Shown here piece by piece: positions 25,329 to 34,677 of a DNA stretch of 64,000 nucleotides; within the stretch, counting starts at the first letter, position 1, and each line of letters begins with the position of its first letter. The position numbers and the translations under genes were made by a program. Origin of the DNA: Nitrosomonas sp. (GTDB lineage Bacteria; Pseudomonadota; Gammaproteobacteria; Burkholderiales; Nitrosomonadaceae). A model generated the notes under the pieces. That model had not been told where the DNA came from, ran no database searches, and saw nothing but the letters and a program-made list of their open reading frames with translations. Where the stretch lies: positions 23,178-87,177 of the forward strand of contig JAJSDU010000009.1 of the NCBI GenBank assembly GCA_028577615.1, written 5' to 3'.

Positions 25329-25661
25329 ATGAAAAAGAAAAATTTATTACCGGGCGCAGTCGGGGCAATCGCCATAAGCCTGTTGCTGGGCATGGCTTCA
25401 GTGGCTGAAGCGGGCAGGGGACATCATCACCATCACCATCACGGGCATCACCACGGTCATCACCACCATCACCATCACCATGGCGGTTATGCCTATATTT
25501 ATAATCAACCGCAACCCTATTTCCGCCCACCGGCTTATGGCTATAACTATTATGCGCCCATACCTGCGCCGGTTGTGGTGCCAGCGCCAGTATATGGCTA
25601 TCCGCCAAATATGATGCTCGATATACATACCAATTTCGGTCATTTCATGTTCAGCTACTGA
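25329..25661 (+). CDS. Secreted His-rich protein
   Basis: ATG 25329 follows a GGAGG ribosome site. The 110-residue product has a signal peptide ending VAEA, then GRG followed by runs of 7, 3 and 8 His separated by single Gly residues (18 His in 20 positions). The C-terminal half is rich in Pro, Tyr and Ala (YNQPQPYFRPP, PAPVVVPAPVYGYPP). His tracts of this size bind nickel, cobalt, zinc or copper; a role in metal storage or protection is inference. The CAT/CAC mix in the tract is varied rather than a pure codon repeat. A terminator follows at 25794. Confidence 0.75.
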   Translation: MKKKNLLPGAVGAIAISLLLGMASVAEAGRGHHHHHHHGHHHGHHHHHHHHGGYAYIYNQPQPYFRPPAYGYNYYAPIPAPVVVPAPVYGYPPNMMLDIHTNFGHFMFSY

Positions 25662-25793
25662 GATTGGTGGCATAAAGTGAATCCGGGTGATCCTATTGGT
25701 GAATTTGATCTGATGCGCTACGTGTTATCCGAAAAACAATTTTCTGCTGCTGTTTTTATCATTTAAATAGACTCTTCTCTCCTCTGATTGAAA

Positions 25794-25819
25794 TGCCGTC
25801 CGGGTGACGGCTTTTTTTT
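25794..25819 (+). terminator. Rho-independent terminator
   Basis: Stem GCCGTC (25794-25799) with GACGGC (25805-25810) and a nine-T tail. It lies 133 bp after the His-rich gene on the plus strand. Confidence 0.8.
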
Positions 25820-25826
25820 TGCCGAT

Positions 25827-26675
25827 TCAAAACAGTTCTATCCATACCGGCTGATGATCAGAAGCTGTTGTTGTGATATCGACGCGGTGCGCTTTCAGAT
25901 GATTGATCAGGCCACTGGTGATAAAGATATGATCGAAGCATTCGGGCTTATCGACAAAATCCACCGGATGAATGCCAGCCGTCGGTATGTGCGGTTCATC
26001 GGGAAATAGAGCGGTTCTTGCATCATGAAAATCAGGTATGCCGGAATCAAACGGCACGAGCATTTGTAGACGTTCCCTGGCCGTGGCGGGAAAATTCATG
26101 TCGCCGCATAAAATGGCATCGGCAGGACGGGTATGCACTTCAAAAGGTCCGTTCTGTTCTTCGTTAAGTTGCGCACGGCGGGTCATCGCGCAGGCTTCAA
26201 CATGCAGGCGGCGTATGTGCGCAATCTGTTGTTCTCTTTGCTGCTGCGAGTAATATTCAAGATGGGTCGTCATGATACGCATCGAACCAATTTCAGATTG
26301 AACAACAGCTTCAATCAAAATGCGCTGCATACTGGGTGCGGTTTGTTCAGCCGCCCATGGTAATAAATGGCGCCAGACCTGGCCAACGGGCAGGCGGGAA
26401 AAAATGGCGTTGCCAAAATAACTGCGTCCGCCTTTTGCATTGGGCAGGTCGGTGGCAATCCCATAGATACCGGTATATTCCGGCAATCCCTGTGACAGCA
26501 GGGCAAATTGATCTTCGCCTTGACTGCCGGCTAATCCTGGAAAATTGACGGCAACTTCCTGAAGACAGATGACATCAAACATGTCCAGCGTTCGTATCGT
26601 ATTGAGAATGCGGTTGAAATCGACAATGCCGTCCATTCCGCGACCCCATTGAATGTTCCAGCTTAACAGTTTCAT
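25827..26675 (-). CDS. Endonuclease/exonuclease/phosphatase family protein
   Basis: Metal-dependent hydrolase of the DNase I-like fold, 282 residues from ATG 26675 (MKLLSWNIQWGRG). Family phrases are LLSWNIQWG at the start, FDVICLQEVAVNFPG (metal-binding Glu), TTHLEYYS, DAILCGDMNFPA and the terminal TASDHQPVWIEL with the catalytic Asp-His pair. Substrate could be nucleic acid, a phospholipid or a phosphoinositide-like compound; it cannot be told. It is divergent from the thymidine-phosphorylase-like gene. Confidence 0.85.
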   Translation of the reverse strand: MKLLSWNIQWGRGMDGIVDFNRILNTIRTLDMFDVICLQEVAVNFPGLAGSQGEDQFALLSQGLPEYTGIYGIATDLPNAKGGRSYFGNAIFSRLPVGQVWRHLLPWAAEQTAPSMQRILIEAVVQSEIGSMRIMTTHLEYYSQQQREQQIAHIRRLHVEACAMTRRAQLNEEQNGPFEVHTRPADAILCGDMNFPATARERLQMLVPFDSGIPDFHDARTALFPDEPHIPTAGIHPVDFVDKPECFDHIFITSGLINHLKAHRVDITTTASDHQPVWIELF

Positions 26676-26799
26676 GATTTGCGTGTTGATATGTGTGATA
26701 TGAATACCCGGACAGTCTATCGCTATCCCGCGTTTCTGGCTATTGCGTGTCCGCAATGCAAGGTTGGATGTGTGAACGATAAAGAAGAGTGCGATTCTG

Positions 26800-26830
26800 T
26801 TGTTAACCCACATGTGGAAATCGCTATAAT
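26800..26830 (+). promoter_or_regulatory. Possible promoter of the phosphorylase gene
   Basis: A perfect TATAAT lies at 26825-26830, 36 bp before the start codon, with TTGTTA at 26800-26805 as a -35. The 19-bp spacer is longer than ideal, so this is a moderate guess. Confidence 0.35.
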
Positions 26831-26866
26831 TCAGTGCGCATTGAATACGGAAAACAAGAAAGTGTT

Positions 26867-28402
26867 ATGAATAATCAGGCCTTGAAGCTTCGACGCGTAG
26901 CGATCGACACCTACCACGAAAATGTCGCTTATCTTCATCGCGAATGCGCGGTTTACCGCGCGGAAGGTTTCCAGGCACTGTCAAAAATCCGTGTCAGCGC
27001 AAGTGGAAACAGAATACTCGCCGTGCTCAATGTGGTTGACGATGAAGCGATTGTAACGCCTTTCGAGCTGGGCCTGTCCGAGCAGGCATTTCAACAATTG
27101 AGCGCTTGCGCAGACTGCGCGGTCAGCGTGGATCATGCGGAGTACGCGGCTTCAATGGACGCAGTGCGGCGCAAGATCAACGGAGAGCGCCTGGCATTAG
27201 CTGACTTTGAATCGATTACGCAGGATATCGCCGAGAGCCGTTATTCCAAGATGGAAATGGCGGCATTTCTGGTAGCGACCGGACAAAACAGCCTTGATCG
27301 TGACGAAGTGTACTATCTGACACGCGCCATGCTGAAGACGGGGCAGCAACTGAACTGGGGAGAATTGCAGGTGGTTGACAAGCACTGCATAGGCGGTATT
27401 CCCGGTAACCGCACGTCCATGCTCGTGGTGCCTATTGTAGCGGCGCACGGTATGTTGATTCCGAAAACATCCAGCCGTGCAATCACATCACCCGCAGGAA
27501 CGGCGGATACCATGGAAATCCTTGCGGAAGTGAATTTGTCGCCCGAAAAATTGCATGACATCGTACGCAGACACCGGGGTTGTCTCGTATGGGGCGGCAC
27601 TGCACGGCTTGCGCCAGTCGACGACATGCTGATTTCAGTTGAACGTCCGCTTGGTATCGATTCACAGGGACAAATGGTTGCCTCGATTCTTTCAAAAAAG
27701 CTGGCTGCCGGCTCAACGCACTTGTTGATCGATATTCCAGTCGGACCGACCGCCAAGGTTCGCCACATGCGCGCAGCGCTCGCGCTCAGAAAGCTGTTTG
27801 AATATGTTGGTGATCAGCTCGGTATTCATCTGGAAGTGATTATTACCGATGGACGTCAGCCTGTAGGGCGAGGTATCGGCCCTACACTGGAGGCACGGGA
27901 CGTTATGCAGGTGCTGGAAAACGATCCTGGCGCGCCTGCGGATCTGCGGCAGAAATCGCTTGCATTGGCGGGGCGTATTATCGAATTTGATCCTGACGTG
28001 CGCGGCGGACATGGTTTTGCGATTGCACGGGACATTCTGGATTCCGGCCGGGCACTTGCCAAAATGAATGCCATTGTTCAAGGTCAGGGCGCGCATGAGG
28101 TTGATTTTACACCGGGGCGATATTGTCATGAAGTGAAAGCAGCTAAAGCGGGCGTGGTTTCCGGTATCGATAATCTGCAGATGGCCAAAATCGCGCGCAT
28201 TGCGGGTGCGCCGATGGACAAGAGCGCCGGTGTCGATCTGTTGCATAAAACCGGTGATGTCGTATCGGCGGGCGATGTACTGTATTATGTTTACGCTGAG
28301 TTCATGTCTGATTTTGAATTTGCCAAAAAACTGATCAAACAGAATGACGGATATACCATTGGTGAAAAGACGGATGTCAATAGATTTGATGCTTTTATGT
28401 GA
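26867..28402 (+). CDS. Thymidine phosphorylase-like protein (AMP-phosphorylase-type)
   Basis: Phosphorylase of 511 residues from ATG 26867. An extra N-terminal domain of about 85 residues precedes the classic catalytic part, like archaeal AMP phosphorylases and unlike short bacterial DeoA. Core phrases are [60 protein letters not shown] and [13 protein letters not shown]. It may release a base from a nucleoside or from a nucleoside 5'-monophosphate, giving ribose 1-phosphate or ribose 1,5-bisphosphate. A PRPP-synthetase-like gene follows 14 bp downstream, which supports a shared sugar-phosphate route. The substrate is unproven. Confidence 0.88.
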   Translation: MNNQALKLRRVAIDTYHENVAYLHRECAVYRAEGFQALSKIRVSASGNRILAVLNVVDDEAIVTPFELGLSEQAFQQLSACADCAVSVDHAEYAASMDAVRRKINGERLALADFESITQDIAESRYSKMEMAAFLVATGQNSLDRDEVYYLTRAMLKTGQQLNWGELQVVDKHCIGGIPGNRTSMLVVPIVAAHGMLIPKTSSRAITSPAGTADTMEILAEVNLSPEKLHDIVRRHRGCLVWGGTARLAPVDDMLISVERPLGIDSQGQMVASILSKKLAAGSTHLLIDIPVGPTAKVRHMRAALALRKLFEYVGDQLGIHLEVIITDGRQPVGRGIGPTLEARDVMQVLENDPGAPADLRQKSLALAGRIIEFDPDVRGGHGFAIARDILDSGRALAKMNAIVQGQGAHEVDFTPGRYCHEVKAAKAGVVSGIDNLQMAKIARIAGAPMDKSAGVDLLHKTGDVVSAGDVLYYVYAEFMSDFEFAKKLIKQNDGYTIGEKTDVNRFDAFM

Positions 28403-28416
28403 AGTGGAAAACTGCC

Positions 28417-29292
28417 ATGCTGATTGTTGGATATGATGATTACCGCACGCAGGCGCAGAATCTGGCAAATGCGTTGCAGGTGCCGTATCGGGAAATCAAA
28501 CGACATACTTTTCCCGATGGTGAAAGTCTGATACAGGTACCGGTGGAATTACCGCAACATGTCGTATTAATCAGAAGTTTGAATCAACCCAATGACAAGC
28601 TGATTGAATTGTTGTTCAGCGTCTCCGCGTTGCGCCAGCATGGTGCAACGCGGGTTACGCTTGTCGCGCCATATTTATGCTACATGCGGCAGGATGCTGA
28701 GAATCAACCCGGAGAGGCGGTCAGTCAGCGCGTGATCGGACAGCTGCTGGCCGATCATTTCGACGATGTCATTACCGTCGATCCGCATTTGCATCGCGTC
28801 CAGCGGCTGGATCAGGCGATACCGACCCGCAATGCGCGAGCGGTTGCTGCAAGTGAGATTATCGCCCGTTTTATAGCCAGCCGATACCCTAGTGGAATAT
28901 TGCTCGGCCCGGACAGCGAATCAGAACAATGGGTGCGCGAAATTGCCGCAAAAATCGGTTTTTCGTATGCCGTGGCGACAAAAATCAGAAGCGGTGATCA
29001 ACTGGTGGAAGTCTCGATTCCACAGCGGGATTATGCCGGTCAACCGGTTATACTGATTGACGACATGATCAGTACTGGCCGTACGCTCGCGCAGGCTTCC
29101 GGCAAACTCTTGCAGGCTGGTGCCAGTCAAGTTGACGCCATCATTACGCATCCGCTGTTTTGCAGCGATGCGGAGCAATGCATGCGGCAATCCGGCGTAA
29201 CGCATATCTGGAGCACTGACAGCATTACGCATCCGACCAATGCTATCGCGCTGGCCGAATTGCTGGCCAATGCGATTCAGCAGCTTGCTTGA
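28417..29292 (+). CDS. Ribose-phosphate pyrophosphokinase-like protein
   Basis: PRPP-synthetase fold of 291 residues. It has the PRPP-binding phrase VILIDDMISTGRT in the C-terminal half, and VAPYLCYMRQDAENQPGE and VDPHLHR in the first half, where ATP and ribose 5-phosphate bind in true Prs. It is shorter and more divergent than housekeeping Prs. ATG 28417 is chosen; a GTG at 28399 overlaps the previous stop. The tight pairing with an AMP-phosphorylase-like gene suggests a role in nucleotide salvage rather than bulk PRPP synthesis. Confidence 0.82.
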   Translation: MLIVGYDDYRTQAQNLANALQVPYREIKRHTFPDGESLIQVPVELPQHVVLIRSLNQPNDKLIELLFSVSALRQHGATRVTLVAPYLCYMRQDAENQPGEAVSQRVIGQLLADHFDDVITVDPHLHRVQRLDQAIPTRNARAVAASEIIARFIASRYPSGILLGPDSESEQWVREIAAKIGFSYAVATKIRSGDQLVEVSIPQRDYAGQPVILIDDMISTGRTLAQASGKLLQAGASQVDAIITHPLFCSDAEQCMRQSGVTHIWSTDSITHPTNAIALAELLANAIQQLA

Positions 29293-29375
29293 GCCAGAGA
29301 TGTATCAATTGCGGCTGAGATTGTTCGGATTGCCTGTCTTTGGTTTTTTATTCTTATCCAGAACGTCTTTAGATC

Positions 29376-30530
29376 ATGAAATTTTCGGGTGAGATTACCC
29401 ATTTATCACAAAAAGGCTATGGTGTTGTTAAAAACACGCGCAATGCGGTTTCATACTTTGTACACGGAACCTGGCCCGGCGATATCGGTGAATTTGAGGC
29501 CATTGATAAACCGGCGCACAACAAAAAGTTTGCCTATGCCCGGTTGCTCAGGATGATTACGCCTTCGCCCCATAGACAGCATCCCGCCTGTGCTTACATG
29601 CATCTGAAGGATAATCCGTGCACCGGCTGTCCTTGGATGATCGCTGATTATGCCAGTCAGCTGGAGCAGAAAAGAAAACGCTTTCTTTACGCCATGCAGC
29701 GGGTCGGCTTCGATGCGGCTGATCTTGATTCAGTACCGATGCAGCCCGCGCCGCAGCTCTTCGGTTATCGCAACCGTTGTCAGGTGAAGACAGACGGCGC
29801 GAAACTCGGCTTCATCAATGAGGAATCCGGCCAATTGGTTGCGGTAAGCGACTGTATCGTGCTGAATGAAGCGTGCAGAGCATTATTGAAAGCTGCTATC
29901 CAACGCCTGTCTGACGAATCATGGTGCTTTCCGGTTAATGGCGGCATACACTTCGTCGATCTGGATGACGCCATGCAGCGCGGTGAGATTCAAATCGACC
30001 GCAAGCGTCCGTTCAAACAAGGGAATACGCAACAGAACATATGGATGCGTGCGTGGTTGAAGGAAAAGCTTGCGCAGATCCCCAATTTGAACAAGGTGGT
30101 CGAATTATTTTGCGGCGCCGGAAATTTTACGCAAATCATTGCCGGTTCGACTTGCCATACAATTCTCGCTTATGAAGCCGAACATACGGCTATCGATCAG
30201 CTGCAATTGAGACAATTACCCAAAGTGAACGCGTGCCTGGCCAATTTGTTCGCGCCGTTTATCTGGCGGTCGCTGAAAAGGCATGTCAGCGATGCGGATA
30301 CACTCGTCCTCGATCCGCCGCGCGCCGGATTGAAACGGCAAAACGGATTTTTCGAAAGCTTTCGTGCCTTGAAAACAATGATCTATATTTCCTGCAATCC
30401 GGAAACTTTTGCGCGCGATGCCTGGTTTTTCAAGCAACAGGGCTGGTCTGTGGATGAAGTGCAACTGGTTGATCAATTTCCGCATACGCCGCATGTTGAA
30501 GTGCTTGCGGTGTTTAGAAATAACGCATGA
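29376..30530 (+). CDS. TrmA/RumA-type RNA (uracil-5-)-methyltransferase
   Basis: SAM-dependent RNA methyltransferase of 384 residues. An N-terminal TRAM-like domain is followed by Cys residues in HPACAYM and NPCTGCPW that likely bind an iron-sulfur cluster. FKQGNTQQN, ELFCGAGNFTQIIA (SAM loop), DPPRAGL and YISCNPETFARD, with the catalytic Cys, follow in order. PHVEVLAVF closes the protein. The exact uridine (23S rRNA or tRNA) cannot be told. Confidence 0.88.
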   Translation: MKFSGEITHLSQKGYGVVKNTRNAVSYFVHGTWPGDIGEFEAIDKPAHNKKFAYARLLRMITPSPHRQHPACAYMHLKDNPCTGCPWMIADYASQLEQKRKRFLYAMQRVGFDAADLDSVPMQPAPQLFGYRNRCQVKTDGAKLGFINEESGQLVAVSDCIVLNEACRALLKAAIQRLSDESWCFPVNGGIHFVDLDDAMQRGEIQIDRKRPFKQGNTQQNIWMRAWLKEKLAQIPNLNKVVELFCGAGNFTQIIAGSTCHTILAYEAEHTAIDQLQLRQLPKVNACLANLFAPFIWRSLKRHVSDADTLVLDPPRAGLKRQNGFFESFRALKTMIYISCNPETFARDAWFFKQQGWSVDEVQLVDQFPHTPHVEVLAVFRNNA

Positions 30531-30634
30531 ACAGCCTGATAGCCGCGCGGCAGGTAGTTTTTCAAGGCGCTCGATTAATTATGCACCGATATGCGCTATA
30601 CTGAAACGCATATCGACATAATCAAGGTGATTTT

Positions 30635-31804
30635 ATGAAGATTCATGAGTATCAGGCGAAGGAAATTCTCAGGCAGTATGGCGTTGTAACTCCCCGGGGA
30701 ATAGCCTGTTTCAGCGTGGACGAAGCTGTCAGTGCGGCGCAGAATCTCGGCGGTAAAGTCTGGGTAGTCAAGGCGCAGATTTATGCCGGTGGTCGCGGTA
30801 AAGGTGGTGGTGTCAAGGTGGCCAGGTCACTTGAAGAAGTGCGTCAATTGGCGGGTGATATGCTGGGTATGCGCCTGGTAACGCATCAGACCGGATCAGA
30901 TGGGCAAACGGTGCGTCGGTTGTTTATTGAAGAAGGTGTCAATATCGCCAGGGAATATTATGTCGGCATGGTGGTTGATCGCGGCAATCAGCGCGTGTGC
31001 CTGATGGCCAGCGCCGAAGGGGGTATGGATATTGAACAGGTTGCTGCGCAGACACCGGAAAAAATACACAAGGTTTATATCGATCCGATTGCCGGCTTGA
31101 CCGATTTGGAAGCGCTCACTGTCGCCGAAAAAATCGGCTTACCCGATATCAGCCGGAGCGAAGCCGCCGCATTGCTAAAAAATCTGTATCAGGCGTTTGA
31201 TGATAAGGATGCGTCGCTGGTGGAAATCAATCCCCTGGCGCTGACAACGGATCATCACGTGCTCGCGCTGGATGCAAAAATGAATTTTGATGACAATGCG
31301 TTGTTTCGTCATCCTGAAATTGTCGCGCTGCGCGACCTGGATGAAGAAGATCCGGCAGAAATCGAAGCCGCCCGGCATGACCTGTCGTATATTCCACTGG
31401 ATGGTAATATCGGCTGTCTGGTCAACGGTGCGGGACTGGCAATGGCCACCATGGATATTATCAAGCTGTATGGCGGCAATCCGGCGAATTTTCTTGATGT
31501 CGGTGGCGGTGCAACGGCTGAAAAAGTTACCGCGGCCTTCAAATTAATGTTGAAGAATCCGAAATTGACAGCAATTCTCGTGAATATTTTCGGCGGCATT
31601 ATGAAATGCGATGTAATCGCTGAAGGTGTAGTACAAGCTGCGCGTGAAGTACAACTCACTGTTCCGCTGGTGGTGCGGCTTGAAGGCACCAATGTGCAGA
31701 TCGGTAAGCGTATTCTTGCCGATTCCGGGTTAGCCGTTATTTCCGCTGACAACATGGCAGATGCCGCGCAGAAGGCAGTCAATGCCGCAGCAGCGCACGG
31801 ATAG
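30635..31804 (+). CDS. sucC: Succinate-CoA ligase (ADP-forming) beta subunit
   Basis: Nucleotide-binding subunit of succinyl-CoA synthetase in the TCA cycle. The 389-residue length is normal. [17 protein letters not shown] opens it, an ATP-grasp domain with [16 protein letters not shown] follows, then [21 protein letters not shown] and [10 protein letters not shown] in the C-terminal domain. An AAGGTGA ribosome site lies before ATG 30635. sucD follows 60 bp downstream, forming the standard sucCD operon. Malate-CoA ligase is a close relative, but the sequence looks like ordinary SucC. Confidence 0.95.
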   Translation: MKIHEYQAKEILRQYGVVTPRGIACFSVDEAVSAAQNLGGKVWVVKAQIYAGGRGKGGGVKVARSLEEVRQLAGDMLGMRLVTHQTGSDGQTVRRLFIEEGVNIAREYYVGMVVDRGNQRVCLMASAEGGMDIEQVAAQTPEKIHKVYIDPIAGLTDLEALTVAEKIGLPDISRSEAAALLKNLYQAFDDKDASLVEINPLALTTDHHVLALDAKMNFDDNALFRHPEIVALRDLDEEDPAEIEAARHDLSYIPLDGNIGCLVNGAGLAMATMDIIKLYGGNPANFLDVGGGATAEKVTAAFKLMLKNPKLTAILVNIFGGIMKCDVIAEGVVQAAREVQLTVPLVVRLEGTNVQIGKRILADSGLAVISADNMADAAQKAVNAAAAHG

Positions 31805-31864
31805 ATTGTTTCCTGAATTCAGAAGCGCGAATTCTGTTTTATTTACCCAAAGAGATAGCTGACA

Positions 31865-32743
31865 ATGTCCATTCTGATTAACCAAAACAGCCGTGTGATG
31901 ACGCAGGGAATCACCGGCAAGACCGGTCAGTTCCATACCCGCATGTGTCGGGAATATGCCAATGGTAATCAATGTTTTGTGGCGGGTGTGAATCCGCGTA
32001 AACCGGGTGAGGATTTTGAAGGTATTCCGGTTTTTGCGACGGTGAAGGAAGCCAAAGAAGCAACCGGCGCAAATGTTTCAGTCATTTATGTGCCTCCGCC
32101 GCATGCGGCTGCGGCGATTGACGAGGCTGTCAATGCGGAACTCGATCTGGTCATCTGCATTACCGAGGGAATCCCGGTACGCGACATGATCCGTACACGT
32201 TATAAAATGCTGGACAAGAAAACCCGGTTGATTGGTCCGAACTGTCCTGGCATTATCACGCCCGATGAAATCAAGATCGGCATCATGCCAGGCTATATTC
32301 ATAAGAAAGGGCGCATCGGTGTCGTGTCGCGTTCAGGTACGTTGACCTACGAGGCTGTCGCACAGTTGATGGAGCAGGGTCTGGGACAATCGACATGCGT
32401 TGGAATCGGCGGCGATCCCGTCAACGGCTTGAAGCATATCGATGTCATGCAATTATTCAACGAAGACGATGATACCGACGCGGTGTTGATGGTGGGTGAA
32501 ATCGGCGGCACCGACGAAGAAGATTGCGCGCTTTGGATAAAAGCGCATATGCGCAAGCCGGTTGTCGGTTTTATCGCCGGTGTGACGGCACCGCCCGGCA
32601 AACGCATGGGACATGCCGGCGCGATTATTTCAGGCGGCAAAGGCACGGCTCAGGAGAAGCTGGCCGTGATGGAAGAGTGCGGTATCAAAGTAACGCGCAA
32701 TCCCGCCGAGATGGGCAAGCTGCTAAAATCAACCTTGGGTTAA
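31865..32743 (+). CDS. sucD: Succinate-CoA ligase (ADP-forming) alpha subunit
   Basis: CoA-binding, His-phosphorylated subunit of 292 residues. [12 protein letters not shown] near the N-terminus binds Co[11 protein letters not shown] and [13 protein letters not shown] follow, and the phospho-His lies in [13 protein letters not shown]. It works with the upstream SucC in an alpha-beta complex in the cytosol. Confidence 0.96.
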   Translation: MSILINQNSRVMTQGITGKTGQFHTRMCREYANGNQCFVAGVNPRKPGEDFEGIPVFATVKEAKEATGANVSVIYVPPPHAAAAIDEAVNAELDLVICITEGIPVRDMIRTRYKMLDKKTRLIGPNCPGIITPDEIKIGIMPGYIHKKGRIGVVSRSGTLTYEAVAQLMEQGLGQSTCVGIGGDPVNGLKHIDVMQLFNEDDDTDAVLMVGEIGGTDEEDCALWIKAHMRKPVVGFIAGVTAPPGKRMGHAGAIISGGKGTAQEKLAVMEECGIKVTRNPAEMGKLLKSTLG

Positions 32744-32761
32744 GGATTTTTTCTGAACGCT

Positions 32762-33106
32762 ATGATGCATACCAAAAACTGGTTTTTTACAAGCTGTCTT
32801 ATATTGATATTAGCCGGGTGCGCTGGAATTGCGCCGGTACAGACGCCGCCGGAAAAGCCGGTGATCAAGCCGCCCAAGCTTCCGCCAGGAAAATTGCAGC
32901 GACCAGCCGGACCACTGCCGCCCAGTACAAGACCCACGTATAACTTGATGGGTTATCCACCGGCTGTTCAGGAAGGCTATATCGATGGTTGCGAAACCGC
33001 GAAAAAATCGCAATGGGGTATTAAGGATATGAAACGCTATCAGTCCGATGCGCAATATCGCATGGGATGGGATGATGGTTTTTTCATCTGCGGCAGCAAA
33101 CGTTAA
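32762..33106 (+). CDS. Pro-rich lipoprotein of unknown function
   Basis: Product of 114 residues with a lipoprotein signal ending LILAGC (Cys 20). A Pro-rich linker (TPPEKPVIKPPKLPPGK) leads to a small C-terminal domain, GYIDGCETAKK to YRMGWDDGFFICGSK, containing two Cys. That domain resembles a small recurring envelope module, but I cannot name it. It starts 18 bp after sucD, and the dacB gene begins 17 bp after its stop, so it may be co-transcribed with both. Confidence 0.7.
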   Translation: MMHTKNWFFTSCLILILAGCAGIAPVQTPPEKPVIKPPKLPPGKLQRPAGPLPPSTRPTYNLMGYPPAVQEGYIDGCETAKKSQWGIKDMKRYQSDAQYRMGWDDGFFICGSKR

Positions 33107-33122
33107 ACCGATTGTTCATGCA

Positions 33123-34583
33123 ATGCACGTGAAAAAACTGAAGTATGGCTGCATGCTGTTAGTTGTTGCAGTTTTGCAATGGCTGATACCCGGTAGTGCA
33201 CTCACACAGCAGTTGCCTGAGGCACTGAAGCGAAAATTCGAGCAGACTGGTATTCCTGAAGCAGCACTGGGAATCTATATTCATCAGATTGCTGCGGAAC
33301 AGCCAATTATAGCAGTGAATGCGGATGTGGCAATGAATCCGGCATCCGTGATGAAACTGGTGACGACCTATGCCGGCCTTGAAATACTCGGTCCCGCATA
33401 TTCATGGCAAACTGTCCTGTACGCACATGGCAAAATCACCAATGGTGTTTTGCATGGTGATCTGGTGATCAAGGGGTATGGTGACCCCAAGCTTGATTTG
33501 GAAAATTTCTGGCTGCTGATTCACCGGTTGCGTCATACCGGGCTTAACCAGATTACCGGTAATCTGATTCTGGATCATACTTATTATGATATTCCGCAGG
33601 GTGATCCCGGTGCGTTCGATGGTCAACCGCATAGAACCTATAATATCCTGCCCGAAGCATTGCTGATTAATTACCGTTCAACCGAATTGCATTTTATACC
33701 GGATGCGGAAACTCAATCGGTCAGGATCGTTGCCGATCCCATTCCCGATTCGGTGATGCTGGTGAATAATGTAAAAATGACCGATACCACCTGCAGCGGT
33801 GACTGGCGCAATGGCGTTGCTGTTGATGTTCAACCTGGCCAGGATACGCGCGGCACTGCACTGATTGCCGTCAATGGCACGTATTCAGTACGATGCGGCC
33901 GGCAATCCATATTGCTTGGCCTGCATGACAGCGCGACATACACGCGTGAACTGTTCAGGCGTTTGTGGCAACAGCAAGGGGGCGTGTTCAAGGGTGATGT
34001 TTTTCTGGGCGCTGCTCCGGGCGGGTTGACGCCGATCAAGGTTTATCATTCCCCGCCCTTGGCCGACATTATCCGGGGCATCAATAAATTCAGCAACAAC
34101 ATCGCCGCACGGCAATTATATTTGACGCTGGGCACAGCCGGATCGACGCACAGGAATCAATCTCCCGCGACACTTGACAAGTCGGAGGAAGCACTTAAGC
34201 GCTGGCTGGCTTCAAAACAGTTGTTTTTCCCCGAACTCGTTATCGAGAATGGTTCCGGATTATCACGAATTGAGCGCATCAGCACCCGGCATATGGGACA
34301 GCTGTTACTCGCCGCATTTAAAAGTCCGGTGATGCCGGAATTCATTGCGTCAATGCCGATTGCCGCTGTTGACGGAACGATGAGAAACCGGTTGCATGGC
34401 ACGGCAGTCAGTGGGCTTGCGCATATTAAAACGGGCTCGCTTAATCATGTCAGAGCGCTCGCGGGTTATATGCTGGATAAATCCGGACAGCGTGTTATCG
34501 TAGTAATTTTCGTCAACCATGCGCTTGCTGCGCAGTCGCGCGCTGCCATGGACGCAGTATTGCAGTGGGTTTATGAACGATGA
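33123..34583 (+). CDS. dacB: D-alanyl-D-alanine carboxypeptidase/endopeptidase (PBP4)
   Basis: Periplasmic peptidoglycan hydrolase of the peptidase S13 family. ATG 33123 gives a signal peptide (YGCMLLVVAVLQWLIPGSA) and a 486-residue product of normal length. The catalytic motifs are Ser75-Val-Met-Lys78 in NPASVMK, SNN in NKFSNNIAARQL, and KTG in AHIKTGSLNHVRALAG. It trims or opens cross-links during wall remodelling. Confidence 0.93.
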   Translation: MHVKKLKYGCMLLVVAVLQWLIPGSALTQQLPEALKRKFEQTGIPEAALGIYIHQIAAEQPIIAVNADVAMNPASVMKLVTTYAGLEILGPAYSWQTVLYAHGKITNGVLHGDLVIKGYGDPKLDLENFWLLIHRLRHTGLNQITGNLILDHTYYDIPQGDPGAFDGQPHRTYNILPEALLINYRSTELHFIPDAETQSVRIVADPIPDSVMLVNNVKMTDTTCSGDWRNGVAVDVQPGQDTRGTALIAVNGTYSVRCGRQSILLGLHDSATYTRELFRRLWQQQGGVFKGDVFLGAAPGGLTPIKVYHSPPLADIIRGINKFSNNIAARQLYLTLGTAGSTHRNQSPATLDKSEEALKRWLASKQLFFPELVIENGSGLSRIERISTRHMGQLLLAAFKSPVMPEFIASMPIAAVDGTMRNRLHGTAVSGLAHIKTGSLNHVRALAGYMLDKSGQRVIVVIFVNHALAAQSRAAMDAVLQWVYER

Positions 34584-34677
34584 TTTTAAAAAAGCGTTCA
34601 TTGTTTAATAGTTTAACTTTATGTGATAATAAACGGTTCCATTAATGAATACGAATGAATACCGTTCAATCAGACTG

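Noticed and set aside
25432-25483. CAT/CAC tract as a microsatellite or CRISPR-like repeat
   Set aside because: It is the His tract of a good secreted-protein gene, with mixed codons and no spacer structure.
30635-32743. Malate-CoA ligase (mtkAB) instead of sucCD
   Set aside because: The sequences read as ordinary succinate-CoA ligase subunits and no other serine-cycle genes are nearby.
34584-34677. Leucine attenuator or leader peptide before leuC
   Set aside because: No short frame rich in Leu and no terminator/antiterminator pair was seen.
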